Below, piece after piece: positions 33,811 through 45,105 of a DNA stretch of 64,000 nucleotides (its first letter is position 1; each line of letters starts with the position of its first letter). The notes beneath the pieces are model-generated. The model saw only the letters and a list, made by a program, of their open reading frames with translations. It ran no database searches and had not been told where the DNA came from. The DNA is from Breviolum minutum Mf 1.05b.01. Its lineage: Eukaryota; Sar; Dinophyceae; Suessiales; Symbiodiniaceae. The translations under genes were made by a program, and so were the position numbers. Where the stretch lies: contig DF239081.1 in assembly GCA_000507305.1 (NCBI GenBank), positions 228,021-292,020 on the forward strand, given 5' to 3'.

Positions 33811-34425
33811 CTGGTTCGGATGACTCAGACATGAGTTGGTAGTAGATTTTAAAATAAATGCGCCACGGTTGCTCTCCCCAAAACTAGCAGCAAAACCTGC
33901 CCCAAAAAGCAATGGTGCTTCAAAAACGATCCTTCCTTTTTGAGAGGGGTTTCGGGCTATTTTTGAGGGGAAATGTTTGCATGTTTTTATATAGGGAGAG
34001 TACCGAACGTAATCTTTTATCACCCAGCTTCAAAAAATGCGCAAGTCAAATTAGGAATCATCATTTCCCCAAATATCGGGAAAGAACACATATGAGCCAC
34101 GAAAAAAGACCAGCCTTACTTTCCATGAAAGACTGGTTGTTTAAGAACGGGATCCTTACAATGGTTTATGAAATAGTCACCTATATACCTGGGAAGTTTG
34201 TCATCCCCCATCGAACCCTCAACAGCCAGGGGCCCTTTTTTCACTGCTCATATAAATATTTGGAAAAACCCAGGTCGGTGATTCCTTCAGTGGTGATTTT
34301 TGTTCACCTTACATTGGATGTAAGACTTGTTGATGGAATAGACATCTACGGCTTGCCTATCTGGCTGTGGATGGAATTGACAGAGTGCATCTTAGCTATA
34401 TATCCAAGTGGTCACTTCATGATAT

Positions 34426-34526
34426 GGATGTTTCCAGAAATAGTGGTACCCCCAAATCATCCATTTTAATAGGATTTTCCATTATACACCATCCATTCTG
34501 GGTTACCCCTATTTTGGGAAACATCC
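34426..34526. repeat. M1 palindromic element
   Basis: GGATGTTTCCAGAAATAGTG faces TTTTGGGAAACATCC; ATAT on both outer sides. Confidence 0.9.
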
Positions 34527-35182
34527 ATATATGTATGGTCCCTGACTATAAGTTGAATTTTTAGATCTTTTAGTGAGTTACATTAAACTAACACACTGAA
34601 CTTAAAGGGGCTAAGGGTATATGGATGTATGTGGGACTACCAGAGATTTGCCAAGTGTATAATGTATATGTAGAAATATGCCCGGACTCTCCATGTATGG
34701 TCTAACTTACCCTATGATTAGACGTGCAAATGTAGGTAAAAGCAAACCAACTTCAATAAGTGAGTGGCTTATAAGATTCCTGAACCATCAACAGTATTCC
34801 TGTAAGTCAACAGTCCTGAAGGAACTGTTGATTTGAAATCCTTACTAAAATAAAGGTCTTTTCGGATAAAAATCAACTTATGTTGTTTGAACCTTTGAGG
34901 GGGATTAGGGTATCTTACAAGAATCTGAGATTGGTCATTTAAAACACCAATTGCCAATATAATTCTTTATAGATCCGTAAGAATCCTCTCACCCCTCCCG
35001 ATCGAGTAGGATGAATGGTCGAAAAAATCCCATCTAAATCCCAGATTCTTAGGGGAGACTACAAAAAAATTGGAGTCACGACGGATATGTTTTTCAGTTT
35101 CTCAATTCTCAGGGTAACAAAAAACAAAGATCATCTGCTGCAATGCGGCAACACACACACAATTTTCTGGAAGGAACAGGAG

Positions 35183-35318
35183 TTCATACTGTTGATGGCT
35201 GAAATCCTGCACCTCCAGGGATGTATGAAACCCTGTAAATGATGGGATAAACTACCTATCAACTGGTGCAAAAAATTCTTCCAAGCACAGTATGGACCAA
35301 CTTACTTTTCTACTGTTG
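35183..35318. repeat. M17 element
   Basis: TACTGTTGATGGCTGAAATC followed by CCTGCACC and TGATGGGATAAACTACC. It is closely similar to 48765-48878, which ends in CATCAACAGTA; a shorter inverted pair lies at about 34784-34830. Confidence 0.65.
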
Positions 35319-35589
35319 CACCATCCATTTATCTAAGTAAATTACTAAAAATCCTACACCTGAATCAAGCATATTTTAGGGAGGATTCCCTTAAAATCAC
35401 CCACTAACCGTCGGTTTGGTCACTATAATTCACTCAGATTCGAAAAATCAATGCATTTCATGATACTTCAGGTTGCCCTGTATAGCTGAATCATCGCTAT
35501 TAGGGGTGACCAACCAGTGGAAAAGGTCGCTGCTGTTCCTCAAATCTTCCCTTTCCAACCGTGACATCCACCCATCCTCAAATCCTCAC

Positions 35590-35623
35590 CTTCTGGGTAA
35601 AGAGCCCAAACAAGAGACGGCAC
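35590..35623 (-). CDS. Small exon candidate
   Basis: CACTTTGAG|GTG to GAAG|GTGAGG (phase 0 to 1) encodes VPSLVWALYPE. The donor is a good consensus. It fits between 36110 and 33810. Confidence 0.5.
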
Positions 35624-35699
35624 CTCAAAGTGAGGAAATTCGATGAACATAGTTTTGGGTATCACCATGGAATTCCCAAATGGATGGCGAAAGTGGTAG

Positions 35700-35880
35700 T
35701 TTTATCATGTTTTTGAGGTCTGCTCATCTTCATCTTGATACCCAAGATACCCCAAAAGAAATGGTATTGTTTTTTGGGTATCTGGTTTTGGGTACCATTT
35801 TTTGAGGTCTTAATTTTCATCTTGATACCAAAGATACCCCCCAAAAAAATGTTTGTTTTTTTGGGGGGAGGGTATCAAAA
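35700..35880 (-). repeat. Two-unit direct repeat
   Basis: TTTTTGAGGTCT ... CATCTTGATACC ... AAGATACCCC occurs twice, about 95 bp apart (from about 35708 and 35803), embedded in GGGTATC-rich sequence. Confidence 0.6.
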
Positions 35881-36109
35881 ATGGCTCACAACCCTGCAGC
35901 TCTAATTCCCAAACCTCAATTAAGGCTGGTTTGTTGATGGCTGGTCAAACTACCCCACCCCCCTAACGTACCTCCACCCCCCCCAGAAACGAGGGTTTAA
36001 TAAGGGCTTATTCAGATCTATGGTGGTTGACTTCTAGGGCATACGATATATTATATTTAATATGTATCTATACATATCATATTACATGTGTGTCCAACAT
36101 TTCTGGCAC

Positions 36110-36202
36110 CAATTTAGTAACACAGCAAATGAAGCTTGATGCCACCAAGCTCCCGGACAATGCCACTGCAGCACACAATGGCGAGGTGAAAATCAATGGA
36201 CC
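36110..36202 (-). CDS. Exon candidate, membrane segment
   Basis: GTGCTTGCAG|GGT to TTG|GTGCCA, 31 codons in phase 0: GPLIFTSPLCAAVALSGSLV then ASSFICCVTKL. About 25 uncharged residues ending in Lys suggest a transmembrane helix, matching the one at 38545. The plus strand is also open (MKLDATKLPDNATAAHNGEV), so the strand is not certain. It joins 35623 in phase. Confidence 0.5.
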
Positions 36203-36610
36203 CTGCAAGCACACCATGTGTGCAGCAAAACCCGAAATGACGTCCCATGATTTCCTGATTGGTTCATGACGGGATCCTTTACCTGGTTTATCATAATGCC
36301 TATACAACTTGGTAGTATATAATCCCCTAGAAACTGCAAAAAAAAACAGGGTCAACTGGTCACTATTCATGTCGAAATGGTGGTGTTTTCTGTGAAGGTA
36401 TTGTTGAGGTCTCACGAATTCCTGGTTGGTTTTCTTATCTTTTTATGACTGGAAACATATTCCCTAGTCACGTCTTCCAAATACCTCCTGAGGTTTGCTG
36501 TTTTCAGGTATGTTTTGGGGTTCCAATACCTCTTCAGAAGGTGTTTGGAAGCCTAGGGGTTATAAGAATAAGTTCCTTATGAACAAATAAAATAAATTAA
36601 AGTAATATAT

Positions 36611-36711
36611 GGTTGTTTCCAAAAATAGGGGTACCCCAAAATGGATGGTTTATAATGGAAAACCCTATTAAAATGGATGATTTGGGGGTACCCCTATTTT
36701 TGGAAACACCC
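36611..36711. repeat. M1 palindromic element
   Basis: GGTTGTTTCCAAAAATAGGG faces TTTTTGGAAACACCC; ATAT on both sides. It lies 150 bp from the next M1 copy. Confidence 0.95.
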
Positions 36712-36719
36712 ATATGATT

Positions 36720-37340
36720 GGAACACATTTATCATTGAAGTGGACTAAACAAGACTCCTCCAGCATATCTTTCCTGGCAACCTATTGAAATTGTGGCCAT
36801 ATCTTGGCATCAAAATTCGTCCCAGAATTCGATCTCTAAGGCCTGCACAAGGCCACCAAAAGGGTGTTTCCAAAAATAGGGGTACCCCCAAATCAACCAT
36901 TTTAATAGGGTTTTCCATTATAAACCATCCATTTTGGGGTACCCCTATTTTTGGAAACACCCAAAAGAGTTTGGATTCAACATGAAATGTTGCTCAACAT
37001 CGGAACCAAACTGCGCGTGTGTAGCAACCATCTGTATGAACCCTTGAGGATGCTCAACGCTGCTGCCATGAAGCTCAGCTGCCGGGGATTTGGGGCATTA
37101 GTTTGTGGTAAGTGTTGACGGACAACAATTTGTTGACGGCATCTGGTGGTCCAAAGCAAAAAGCTCCCCAATGGCTTCACATTTGTTCACGTCATGGTAG
37201 AACTTTCCAACTTTGCAAACTGGCAGTTTTGGCAGGTGTGACCCAATGTCAGAACTGCCTGGGAATACCGAAATACTGCATCATCCAAAGGCTTCATTCT
37301 TTGCTGGCAAAGATTTCACGAAGATTGTGATATATCAGCC
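36720..37340 (-). pseudogene. Intron-less coding relic split by an M1 element
   Basis: A single minus frame reads SDIGSHLPKLPVCKVGKFYH, VNKCEAIGELFALDHQMPST, GSSVEHPQGFIQMVATHAQF and GSDVEQHFMLNPNSFG. It resumes after the M1 copy at 36862-36962 as GLVQALEIEFWDEF. Stops (TGA, TAA, TGA) interrupt it. There are no splice sites. The parent protein is not recognised; a retrocopied mRNA or transposon gene are both possible. Confidence 0.5.
36862..36962. repeat. M1 element inserted in a coding relic
   Basis: GGGTGTTTCCAAAAATAGGG faces TTTTTGGAAACACCC. CAAAAG is found at 36857-36862 and again at 36962-36967, a clean duplication of the target. Confidence 0.95.
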
Positions 37341-38544
37341 GCGGATCAGCAAAGACAAAAAACACACACAGGTATTGACCTTGTGAAGATTGTGCATACT
37401 CTTGTTGGTTGTATGGTTGTATTTTTTCTCCATTGCGAGTTGTTCATTACTAAGTCCTGTAAGTTGGGTCGTTCCCCTTCCAAATTGCCTAAATGGCTTT
37501 AAAATGGGGGTTGCAAACTACTTACAAGTCCTGGGATGATCCTCCAAGTAGTGGATAAAACATAGTGACTCTGAATTTGTGTGGGATGCCTTCGAAAACT
37601 CATATTAGGTACCCAATTAATGAAAACACATTTTGATGTTTTCATAAATGAATTTAAGGGGTGCCCCTCACAGGGTCCCGGTCCACCAACAAAGGGGGTT
37701 ACAGTATACAACACACAGAACGAAGGAAGCTGCCTGACGAGCAAAGAGAAGGGCCAAGTGAAGAGCATTGGCCAAGTTCAAGACCTTCACAAGGAGAACT
37801 TGAGAACAGGTGTGGTGTGATAAGCAAAAAACCCACTTGTGACATTCCATTATTCATTGGAAAAAAATGTTATGATTACCTACATTAAAAAGAAAAACAA
37901 TCAAGCAACACGTATCTTAATCTATGGTATAATGGTATACCCATAGTATCCATGGGACTGGGGATTCTTTGGTGAAAAACGGCCACATCCAAGGGAACAT
38001 GCAAGTACATATAGTGACATTCCATTATGTCGTGTGTTAAACAAAAACAACTTGTGACATTCCATGTGGCTAGTCATCCTGGTGTGGTGAGTGGAATCGT
38101 GTGTGGGGGGTGGCTCCATTAAAGAACATGTTTCTTTTTCCCATAGGATCAATGAAATGTGAAACATGGCCACATCCAGGGGGAAATGTAGGTAACTATT
38201 CCTAAAAAACAACTTCTGACATTCCAGCATGATTGGAGTATGATGATAAGACTATGGTGATTATGGTGGCCGACCCAAAAAAATCCGTATCAATCATATT
38301 ATGGTGAAATGTTCAGAAATTCCCAACCAATCTTTAGTGAGCATTTCCCCACCGATTTAAGTCAACAATAAAGGTTTGTAGGGGAACCCCGCAATATAAC
38401 TCCCTTGAATACATAGGGCAAATAACCATGGCTTTATTTTTCCCCCGAAATAAGTGCCGTTCTTTTTACCCTGCTTATGACTGGTGACTTTGGGCCCAGC
38501 TTGGTTGTATGGTGAATGGATTCCACCAACTTTTTTCAACTCAC

Positions 38545-38672
38545 CTGGGTTCCTGATGGAGATTTGTTTGTTGATCCTTGGAATTTCTGTCCAAGCATAA
38601 AACACTCCCGCTACAAGGATTCCCGTCATTAAAGGTGGGATGACCATCACCAATGGAAGGACTTCATTGACC
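38545..38672 (-). CDS. Exon candidate, transmembrane segment
   Basis: TGTGCCAG|GGTC to CCAG|GTGAGT (phase 1 to 1). It encodes VNEVLPLVMVIPPLMTGILV, continuing AGVFYAWTEIPRINKQISIR. A hydrophobic helix of about 25 residues with Pro and Gly is followed by a basic stretch, typical of an integral membrane protein. The GTGAGT donor is among the best in the window. The protein is not identified; the neighbours on each side do not join in phase, so exons are missing. Confidence 0.7.
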
Positions 38673-38793
38673 CTGGCACATGTATCTGAAAGTAAATCAA
38701 TCCCTAACTAGGCAAAATTGCTCGGTCACAGAATGCTCAATTTAAAACATATATACATGCTATCTGTTACACCTTTAAGTCCACGACCATGTA

Positions 38794-38893
38794 GGTGTTT
38801 CCAAAAATAGTGGTACCCCAAAATGGATGGTTTATAATGGAAAACCCCATCAAAATGGATGATTTGGGGGTATCCTTATTTTTGGAAACACCC
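38794..38893. repeat. M1 palindromic element
   Basis: GGTGTTTCCAAAAATAGTGG faces TTTTTGGAAACACCC; CATGTA is present at 38788-38793 and again from 38893, a likely target duplication. Confidence 0.95.
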
Positions 38894-38899
38894 ATGTAG

Positions 38900-40340
38900 T
38901 GATCCAAATTAATCTCAATAGGAAGATGTCAATTCGTAACCTTTCTATCCCCAAAGCTTTGGAGGTCACCCTTGAGTTCGGAGCATGGATCACCATCCGT
39001 GATAACGGTCATTATTAACCATTGCCAACAAAACTAAACTAGGCAAAACCTAGATCGGTTTCCGGGACTAAAAGGTTGAGCACTTTTAAATTAGAAACAC
39101 CAAATTTAAAGGGGCTGTTTGGGTATAAAGGGACTAGTGACTAGTTACTACAGATTTGCCAAGTAAACTTTCCATTCTCCCCCTTCACATGAAGCGGTAC
39201 TGCATGCGAAGCGGCCAAGATGACAACGGACAAATGTTCAACGCTAAGTTTTGGAAGCACTCGATGTTTTAGCCTTGGCACCCATCAATCATCAAGGGAT
39301 TCCCCATGTTTTTGTGTGTGTGTGTGTGTGTGGACTGGTTGGTTTCCCTAAAATGAAAGAAAATAGTGGTGTGTTGTTGCTTGGTCAAATTGATTTGGTA
39401 TAAGCTTAACAGCTAGTGATCATTCATATACTCCATATCTCCTTAGAAATTCATTCAGCACTAAGCAGAATTGGTGGACCCAAAAGATTTTAGGACTTAG
39501 ACATGTTCATTGCATGCGTTGCATAGCATACCTTCTACATAAGTACTACCACTGTTAAAGTGTCCCCAAAAATAAACCTGTCAAAACTGCTCGTTCTGTG
39601 AAACATCACATTTTGTAGTGATACTCATTGGATACGAGGTGCTTTTGTAGATATCCCGGAATCGATTTTCAGACTGCAATTGCTAGTCCCAGTAGTCCCT
39701 ATCAATCAAGATGTAGTTCCACCGTCCTTTTCCCAATTACAGTAGCAGAGTGTTTTGCAACAAGTCAGATCAAAGGATGAGACAGGTATACTTTGCATCT
39801 GCTCCTCCACCCAGGATTCAGGATGACATTACATTTTTAGGCTGGGAAATCCCGACCTAAACATTGATTTGCCACTGAAATACTTGGTGGGAGGTAGGTC
39901 TAATCCTTTCATTTGTTGCAGAATGTTCACCTGGATTTCTCGGAATTTCCCCAACATAAACAGATTATCTACGCACTGCGAACCAGAACTTTGGCAACCC
40001 CCAAGGTATACGTAAACTTGTTCAACGCAAACTAAACCTATGCAACCCAGCCGTACATCCTGAGATGCTTGGAGGATACATATATAAAGTACCGATAAGA
40101 CAAATGTCAGGAGGTATTCGCCTGGATATCTACCTGGAAAACAAATATCTGTTGATGTCCATCAACTGTTCCCCCAAAACCAGGTACGCTTGCCTAAAAG
40201 AACAGCACACTGTATGTTTTCCAGGTAGGGATCATGTTTTAAAAGGTGTATAATTGTATATAATATGATATAATTTTCTTAGTGTCATCATCCAAACTTA
40301 AGTAAATTACCTCCTCCTGAATCTTGAATCCGCGTAAAAC
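38900..40340. other. Non-exonic stretch
   Basis: No convincing exon. A (TG)n run lies at about 39313-39332. Near 39060-39170 there is a block also found near 34565-34655 and 12980-13160 (ending GATTTGCCAAGT). A weak open stretch on the minus strand near 39180-39250 (EHLSVVILAASHAVPLHVKG) has no good acceptor. Confidence 0.5.
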
Positions 40341-40348
40341 GTGAAAAC

Positions 40349-40428
40349 CGTCTGCAGCTGCTCAGTTGGATCGACGCCCTTTTTTTTGAGCGTTACTTTT
40401 GCGAATCTGGGAGGCCTCGGATGTTCAC
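40349..40428 (-). CDS. Exon candidate, basic
   Basis: GCCACAAG|GT (phase 2) to CAGACG|GTTTTC (phase 0) encodes EHPRPPRFAKVTLKKKGVDP then TEQLQT. It joins 41006 with Arg at the junction. A second acceptor, CCGAG|GCC at 40415, is possible. Upstream bases 40430-40510 hold another open frame (CSIRFDEFRRFLHDMTLPSI). Confidence 0.6.
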
Positions 40429-41005
40429 CTTGTGGCAAAGCTGAGAGGACTCAAACGAAGGATTGAGGGAAGGGTCATGTCGTGGAGAAAGCGGCGGAAC
40501 TCATCGAAACGAATGGAGCAGCTTCACTTTTTTTGACTATATAATATGTTGGTGTTTTATTTGTTTATTACCACCCATCTGAAAAAATATGAGCCAAGTC
40601 AACTACTGTAATCTTCCCCTGGGTTTTTGGCAGGGTGAAGATTCAACAAAAACATCTTCAAACAGATGGTTTTCTCCGTCCGTTGGAGGGTCCAATGATT
40701 CTTAGGGCTACTTATAACTGGCGGCTTTGGACTCACCTTTTAGGTAAACCCAAAGGATCCATGGGGCCTGGGCATATTTGCCAAGCCATTTCCCCTTGTG
40801 AATTAGTGGCCATTTTTCACCGAAATCATGGTGGTATATAATCCAGTCCCATGGATCGGTCATGGGATTTGTTTAAGGTGACTTTTGACAGATTGTACGG
40901 TGGTAAATCACCACTAAACCACTAAACGATAGGTTTTGATACTCCAGTCCCATATGGATCCATCCATGGGAGATCCATGGAGCTTTTTCCCCCATACCGC
41001 CTGAC

Positions 41006-41049
41006 GCTTCACTTTCAAGGCTTCAGCCGCAAAACGGATTCCATCGTAC
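41006..41049 (-). CDS. Exon candidate, helix
   Basis: CACCTCAG|GTAC to AAGC|GTCAGG (phase 1 to 1) encodes YDGIRFAAEALKVK. It could extend to GCG|GTATGG at 40998 (adding RQA), which changes the phase. Clear Ala-rich helix; phases fit 41899 and 40428. Confidence 0.6.
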
Positions 41050-41350
41050 CTGAGGTGCTTGGAGAGGATGATGGGATCCCCATGGTCTGGATGGACTGGT
41101 GGTGAAGATTCCCATATTATGGTGATGGTTAGTTTGTACGTCCCCATAAGGATCAGGGGTTGTGGGAGACCCCTTCCAAATGGCCGAACACTCCCTCCAT
41201 GGCGGCTATAAACATGAGGGGTTACTAACCACTTACAAGTCCTGGGATGATCCTGCCATAGTAGGACTTGTTAAACTTCGTATTTCTACACAAAAGCAGT
41301 TTTGGACAAGAGTAGTTAGGATTCCCATGATATAAAAAGAAAACGTTTAC

Positions 41351-41562
41351 TACAAGGTGGGCCCAAAAACCAGAGATAAGTAGGGTAAACAACTCCGTTT
41401 ATAGGGGTTATAACCCCAGTTACCTGTGTATGTTCGGTCATTTATAGGGATTATAACTCCATTTACAGGGGTCATAACCCCAATTACCCATGTATGTTCG
41501 GCCATTTAGTAGGGTTTTATTTCACTCCATTTGTAACAATCGGTTCGGGGCCTACCTTGTAT
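41351..41562. repeat. M5 element, extended
   Basis: ACAAGGTGGGCCCAAAAACC faces TTCGGGGCCTACCTTGTA. The internal unit GGGTTATAACCCCAGTTACC is duplicated (41405 and 41470). Confidence 0.75.
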
Positions 41563-41898
41563 AAATCAATCGCATTCAATCGCTTGGGTCGTCCCCCGTA
41601 GCATTCCAGCCAATGGATTCCCAAACCTGTCATCCAATCGATCTAAAAACGATTCCCAGAATCAAAAACATCCAACACAATTTGGATTTCAAAATTCCCC
41701 TCAAAATGGCAAAAAGATTGACTGTAGGTACAGGACACAATACTATGCTAGTTTGTGGTTTCAATCTATAGTAATATTGTACTGTAGCATCCTGACTTGT
41801 TTGTGCCTTTTGGGCGAAGAGAATTCCATTACTTTTTACAACATTTTCCAGATCCTAGATATGAACTAATCAAGAACTCGTGTTTTTTTGCAGTCTTC

Positions 41899-41990
41899 CT
41901 TGCCATCGAAACACCGTTGCGTAGCGGATTTTGTGTTTCTATTTCTAATCCAAGAGACGCATCATGTGCCTTGAATTTCGTTCGCACCGC
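41899..41990 (-). CDS. Exon candidate, unknown protein
   Basis: AAAACCGAG|GCG (phase 0) encodes AVRTKFKAHDASLGLEIETQ then NPLRNGVSMA. It ends GCAAG|GAAGAC, a GA donor with the same context as 52516, leaving two bases that join 41049 in phase. A GT donor inside (AACG|GTGTTT) is the alternative. Confidence 0.65.
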
Positions 41991-43081
41991 CTCGGTTTTT
42001 TATTCAACAAACATGAAAATGCGGATCCCAAATATCTTTTGAGATGCAGGCAAATATTTGAGTCTATAGGGTTTAAGAAAGCTACCTGCCCAACAAAGAT
42101 GAAAACAGGGTTTAATAAGACGGCGAGTTTTGCCACTGCAAAATACTGCCAGCTACCAATAAAGGAAAGGATCATGTCCCAACAAAGAAATTTCAGGGGC
42201 TAGCGGCCAGCTCTTAGTTTCAGCGGGGGAGGTTGCTTCTTGAGGTGAAAAGGTGTGTTTGATCCTTTCCCACCCCTGAAAATTAACATGGAACATAAAA
42301 AATCACCCAAAATTGAAAAGGAAAAAAAACAACACACACACACACACACCTCTATTTTTTGGGTTCCAAGTTCCAGCCGTTAATTTTTGAGAAGTGTACA
42401 AGAAGGGGCCCGGGACCCTAGTTAGAAGGTAGTTATAAGTTATTAACCCCAACAAACCCTTTTTTTCACCATGGTTGTAACTGGGCATAACTAGGGATAA
42501 ATCCAAGCAGGTTGGATACGTCCCGCAAATAGGTGAAACAAACCAACTTACTAACTATAGTCACTAATTTTTATGGACACCCTAGTTTTTGAAGAATGTG
42601 TCTTTTGAGATGATCAACATTTTCACCCATGCGATGATGTATAAATGAATCTGGGTACCGTCTGGCAAAATCTCCCATAGCTATAGAAAGTCTATCTGTG
42701 TTAGCAGAGCCCATTGGCCTATAGATGGCATGAAATGTAAAACCCCTATAAATGACCCAAAATAGATGGGGAACTGTTTTCTTTAACCCCTATATCATAA
42801 TATTAGTGGAGTATATCTCAGCCTTATACCTAGTGACCGAGAGAACCCCCAAAAAACATGATCAACTCATTTCGGGGCTTCCTGCTGCTGTGGCAGTCTA
42901 AGGGACGATTTTCCAACCAAGCAAGAATTCTATACACTCAGTCCACTCATGTCTTTCAACAAAAAAAACCTTTGAATTTAGAGCTGCCAGTTTCTTATTT
43001 CAAACCCTTGAAAATTGAAAACAAACGAATTATTTAAGTCCAAGAATCCAAGAACGTTTCGTGAGTCAATTGTATTTCCGC

Positions 43082-43123
43082 CACAATGCCATTAAATCGT
43101 TTGTCCGTGAACATGATGTAGAC
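43082..43123 (-). CDS. Exon candidate, unknown protein
   Basis: GGTTGCAG|GTC (phase 0) encodes VYIMFTDKRFNGIV, and the frame continues AEIQLTHETF. The end is unclear: GTG|GCGGAA (GC donor) keeps phase with 41990; AC|GTTCTT at 43056 is a GT alternative with a different phase. The phrase is faintly reminiscent of an EIQL-type strand in RelA/SpoT-like folds, which is not a claim of homology. Confidence 0.6.
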
Positions 43124-43584
43124 CTGCAACCGCGCCGGGGGTCGACACACTGGACTATTGACCACATTCCAGTAGATTCGCAAGAGGAAAGAACATCATT
43201 AATTGACCAAATGATCTGGGTATTTTAACAATGAAGGGATCCCAACAACGTGACGTCATGTGAGATATCCCAAGGGTTTTGTTTTTTTAGTTGGCCATCA
43301 AACTGGTGTAATCCTAATGCTTTGTGCCATGCAAAATCCACATATGTAAACGCCAATAGATTTGCAGCTCCAAGGATATCAACTATAAATACGCCTTTTG
43401 GAATCAGGAAATTCATTTGCAATTGCAAACAATCACATATTTCATATAGTGATGCTAAGATCAAAAGCCATGGTTCACATGCAAATGTAAAATCGTGCCG
43501 TGTCTATTGGTTTCCAAACGAAATCATCAGATCATGCTTGCTCTGGACTCATATTCTTACTCAGCCAAAGGACCATGGAAAAAA

Positions 43585-43660
43585 AGTTTGAACTTTATTT
43601 TTCCTACTAAATATGTACTCTTCAAAAGTTAAAAGGTTGGCCATTGGCTGAGTCAGTATT
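43585..43660. repeat. Two-copy repeat next to an exon
   Basis: AAAGTTTGAACTTTATTTTT and GGCCATTGGC mark a 75-bp sequence also found at 52088-52163. Both copies lie just downstream (minus strand) of an exon. Confidence 0.75.
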
Positions 43661-43687
43661 TGCCCCATCATGACGCTGCCAAGCGAC

Positions 43688-43792
43688 GGCGATATCTTGC
43701 CAATTGTCGGAGGTCGGCCGTTGGAAACGATTATTGATATGCCTCGTGAAGTTTCGAGGCGAAGAAAAAACACGATGGAACGCTGGGATGTC
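43688..43792 (-). CDS. Exon candidate, Arg/Asn-rich
   Basis: CCAGCAG|GAC to GCC|GTCGCTTGG, 35 codons in phase 0: DIPAFHRVFSSPRNFTRHIN then NRFQRPTSDNWQDIA. The frame stays open past the donor (VAWQRHDGANTD). G+C-rich. It joins 45027 and 43123 in phase. Confidence 0.6.
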
Positions 43793-43814
43793 CTGCTGGT
43801 ACTTATGGCTACCT

Positions 43815-43915
43815 TGTGGTTGAACCAACCCATTTGAAAAATATGATCTGATCGTCAAATTGGATGATTTTCCCAGGTAAGGGTGAAAATAAATAATATC
43901 ATATTTGAAACCACC
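43815..43915. repeat. M2 element beside an exon
   Basis: TGTGGTTGAACCAACCCATT faces ATATTTGAAACCACCTT; about 20 bp upstream (minus strand) of the 43792 acceptor. Confidence 0.75.
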
Positions 43916-44733
43916 TTCGAGTTAGTAACTGGATTGTAGCCCCTTTGCAAGTAGCCTTAGGGATCCAATCACCTTGTCAGAGGATGATTGGGGTGTACAA
44001 TCATCTCCTCGGCAAGGTATTTGGGTTCCATTACCATTCTCAGAAGGTGATTGGATCCCTAGGGAAGGTTAGCAGTCCCGCAAATACAGGTTATCAACCA
44101 ACTTACTAACTAGCTACTAACTAGTTACTAACTTCCATGGACACCCTAGTGGGAATCCAACAACAAGGTGGTTGGAGGTGGCTGAAAGAAACAACAAAAA
44201 CACGTGATTTAATTGTGAAGTACCATGGTAGGAAGTTCGAAAAAAAAAAATCACCTTAAACAAACACAACAAATGTATCCACCAAACATCATTTCAGGCA
44301 ACTAAAACGGAGAAATCCTCACCTACAAAAGCAGTATGAGGNTAATTAAACATGGTCCTACAAGTATCTATGAAACTTCAGGGGGGATAACTACATAACT
44401 GCAGCATTTTGACCCCTCAACTCCGGAAACCTTAACAAACTTGACCCCTCCTATTGAAACATCAGATCCTCCTGGCATGACACCCCGAAAAAGGCCGAAC
44501 ACAAAAAAAAAGCAGGTGGCAACTTGACACCCCAAAATGACATCCCAAGGATTCTTAGGGTAGAAAGATTCAGCTACTCAACTAACAAGGTTTCATTTTG
44601 AAAATTCCGGTTGGTGCAAACTACCCCCCACCTTATTGCTCATTTCCTCACCAATATAGGGAAAACGGTATATCCAACCAGCTCATGACTGCTGATCACA
44701 TTCACTACTAAGCCTAGGGTCTTTATTAGATTC

Positions 44734-44899
44734 ACAAGGTGGGCCCCTACGATCGTTATAAGTGGAGTTAAAAACTCCTACAAATGGCTCACAAATATAT
44801 ATCGATATGTAAAATTATGTATAAATATAGTTTTTTTTTCCCGAAATGTCTTTTCCCGGAATCGATCATTTGGTACATTCTGATGGGGGCCCGCTTCTT
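44734..44899. repeat. M5 element
   Basis: ACAAGGTGGGCCCCTACGAT on the left, a TA-rich centre and GGGGGCCCGC on the right. Confidence 0.6.
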
Positions 44900-45026
44900 A
44901 TTCAATTCATTTCAACAGTATATTACACTGTAAATCTTGTCCCTATGTAGTTGACTTCTGGCTTTTGCAACTTAGCATAAGTTAGCGACATGTTTTCAGT
45001 CTAAGACGGAACCATCCAAGGTACAC

Positions 45027-45105
45027 AATTCGAATTCGCATCTCGTCCTGCTCTTCCTTCAACATCTTTAAAACCTGGCCGTCAAAGTCAAATGGAAATC
45101 GATCC
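45027..45105 (-). CDS. Exon candidate, charged helix
   Basis: GGTATCTAAG|GGAT to ATT|GTGTAC (phase 1 to 0) encodes DRFPFDFDGQVLKMLKEEQD then EMRIRI. Strong helix with acid/base alternation and a clear rise in G+C. It joins 43792 in phase. Confidence 0.7.

Noticed and set aside
34003..34469. Long plus-strand open frame (part of 185 codons)
   Set aside because: It overlaps an M10 copy and an M1 copy and its peptide is that of the repeats; the same phrases recur at other M10 copies.
36970..37110. Plus-strand exon reading HEMLLNIGTKLRVCSNHLYE with a GTAAGT donor
   Set aside because: The minus frame is longer, continues through the adjacent 230 bp and across the M1 insertion, so the plus reading is probably its shadow.
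40360..40390. Possible second tRNA-like A box (GCTCAGTTGG)
   Set aside because: The first bases do not match the consensus and no B box follows; it lies beside a better-supported exon.
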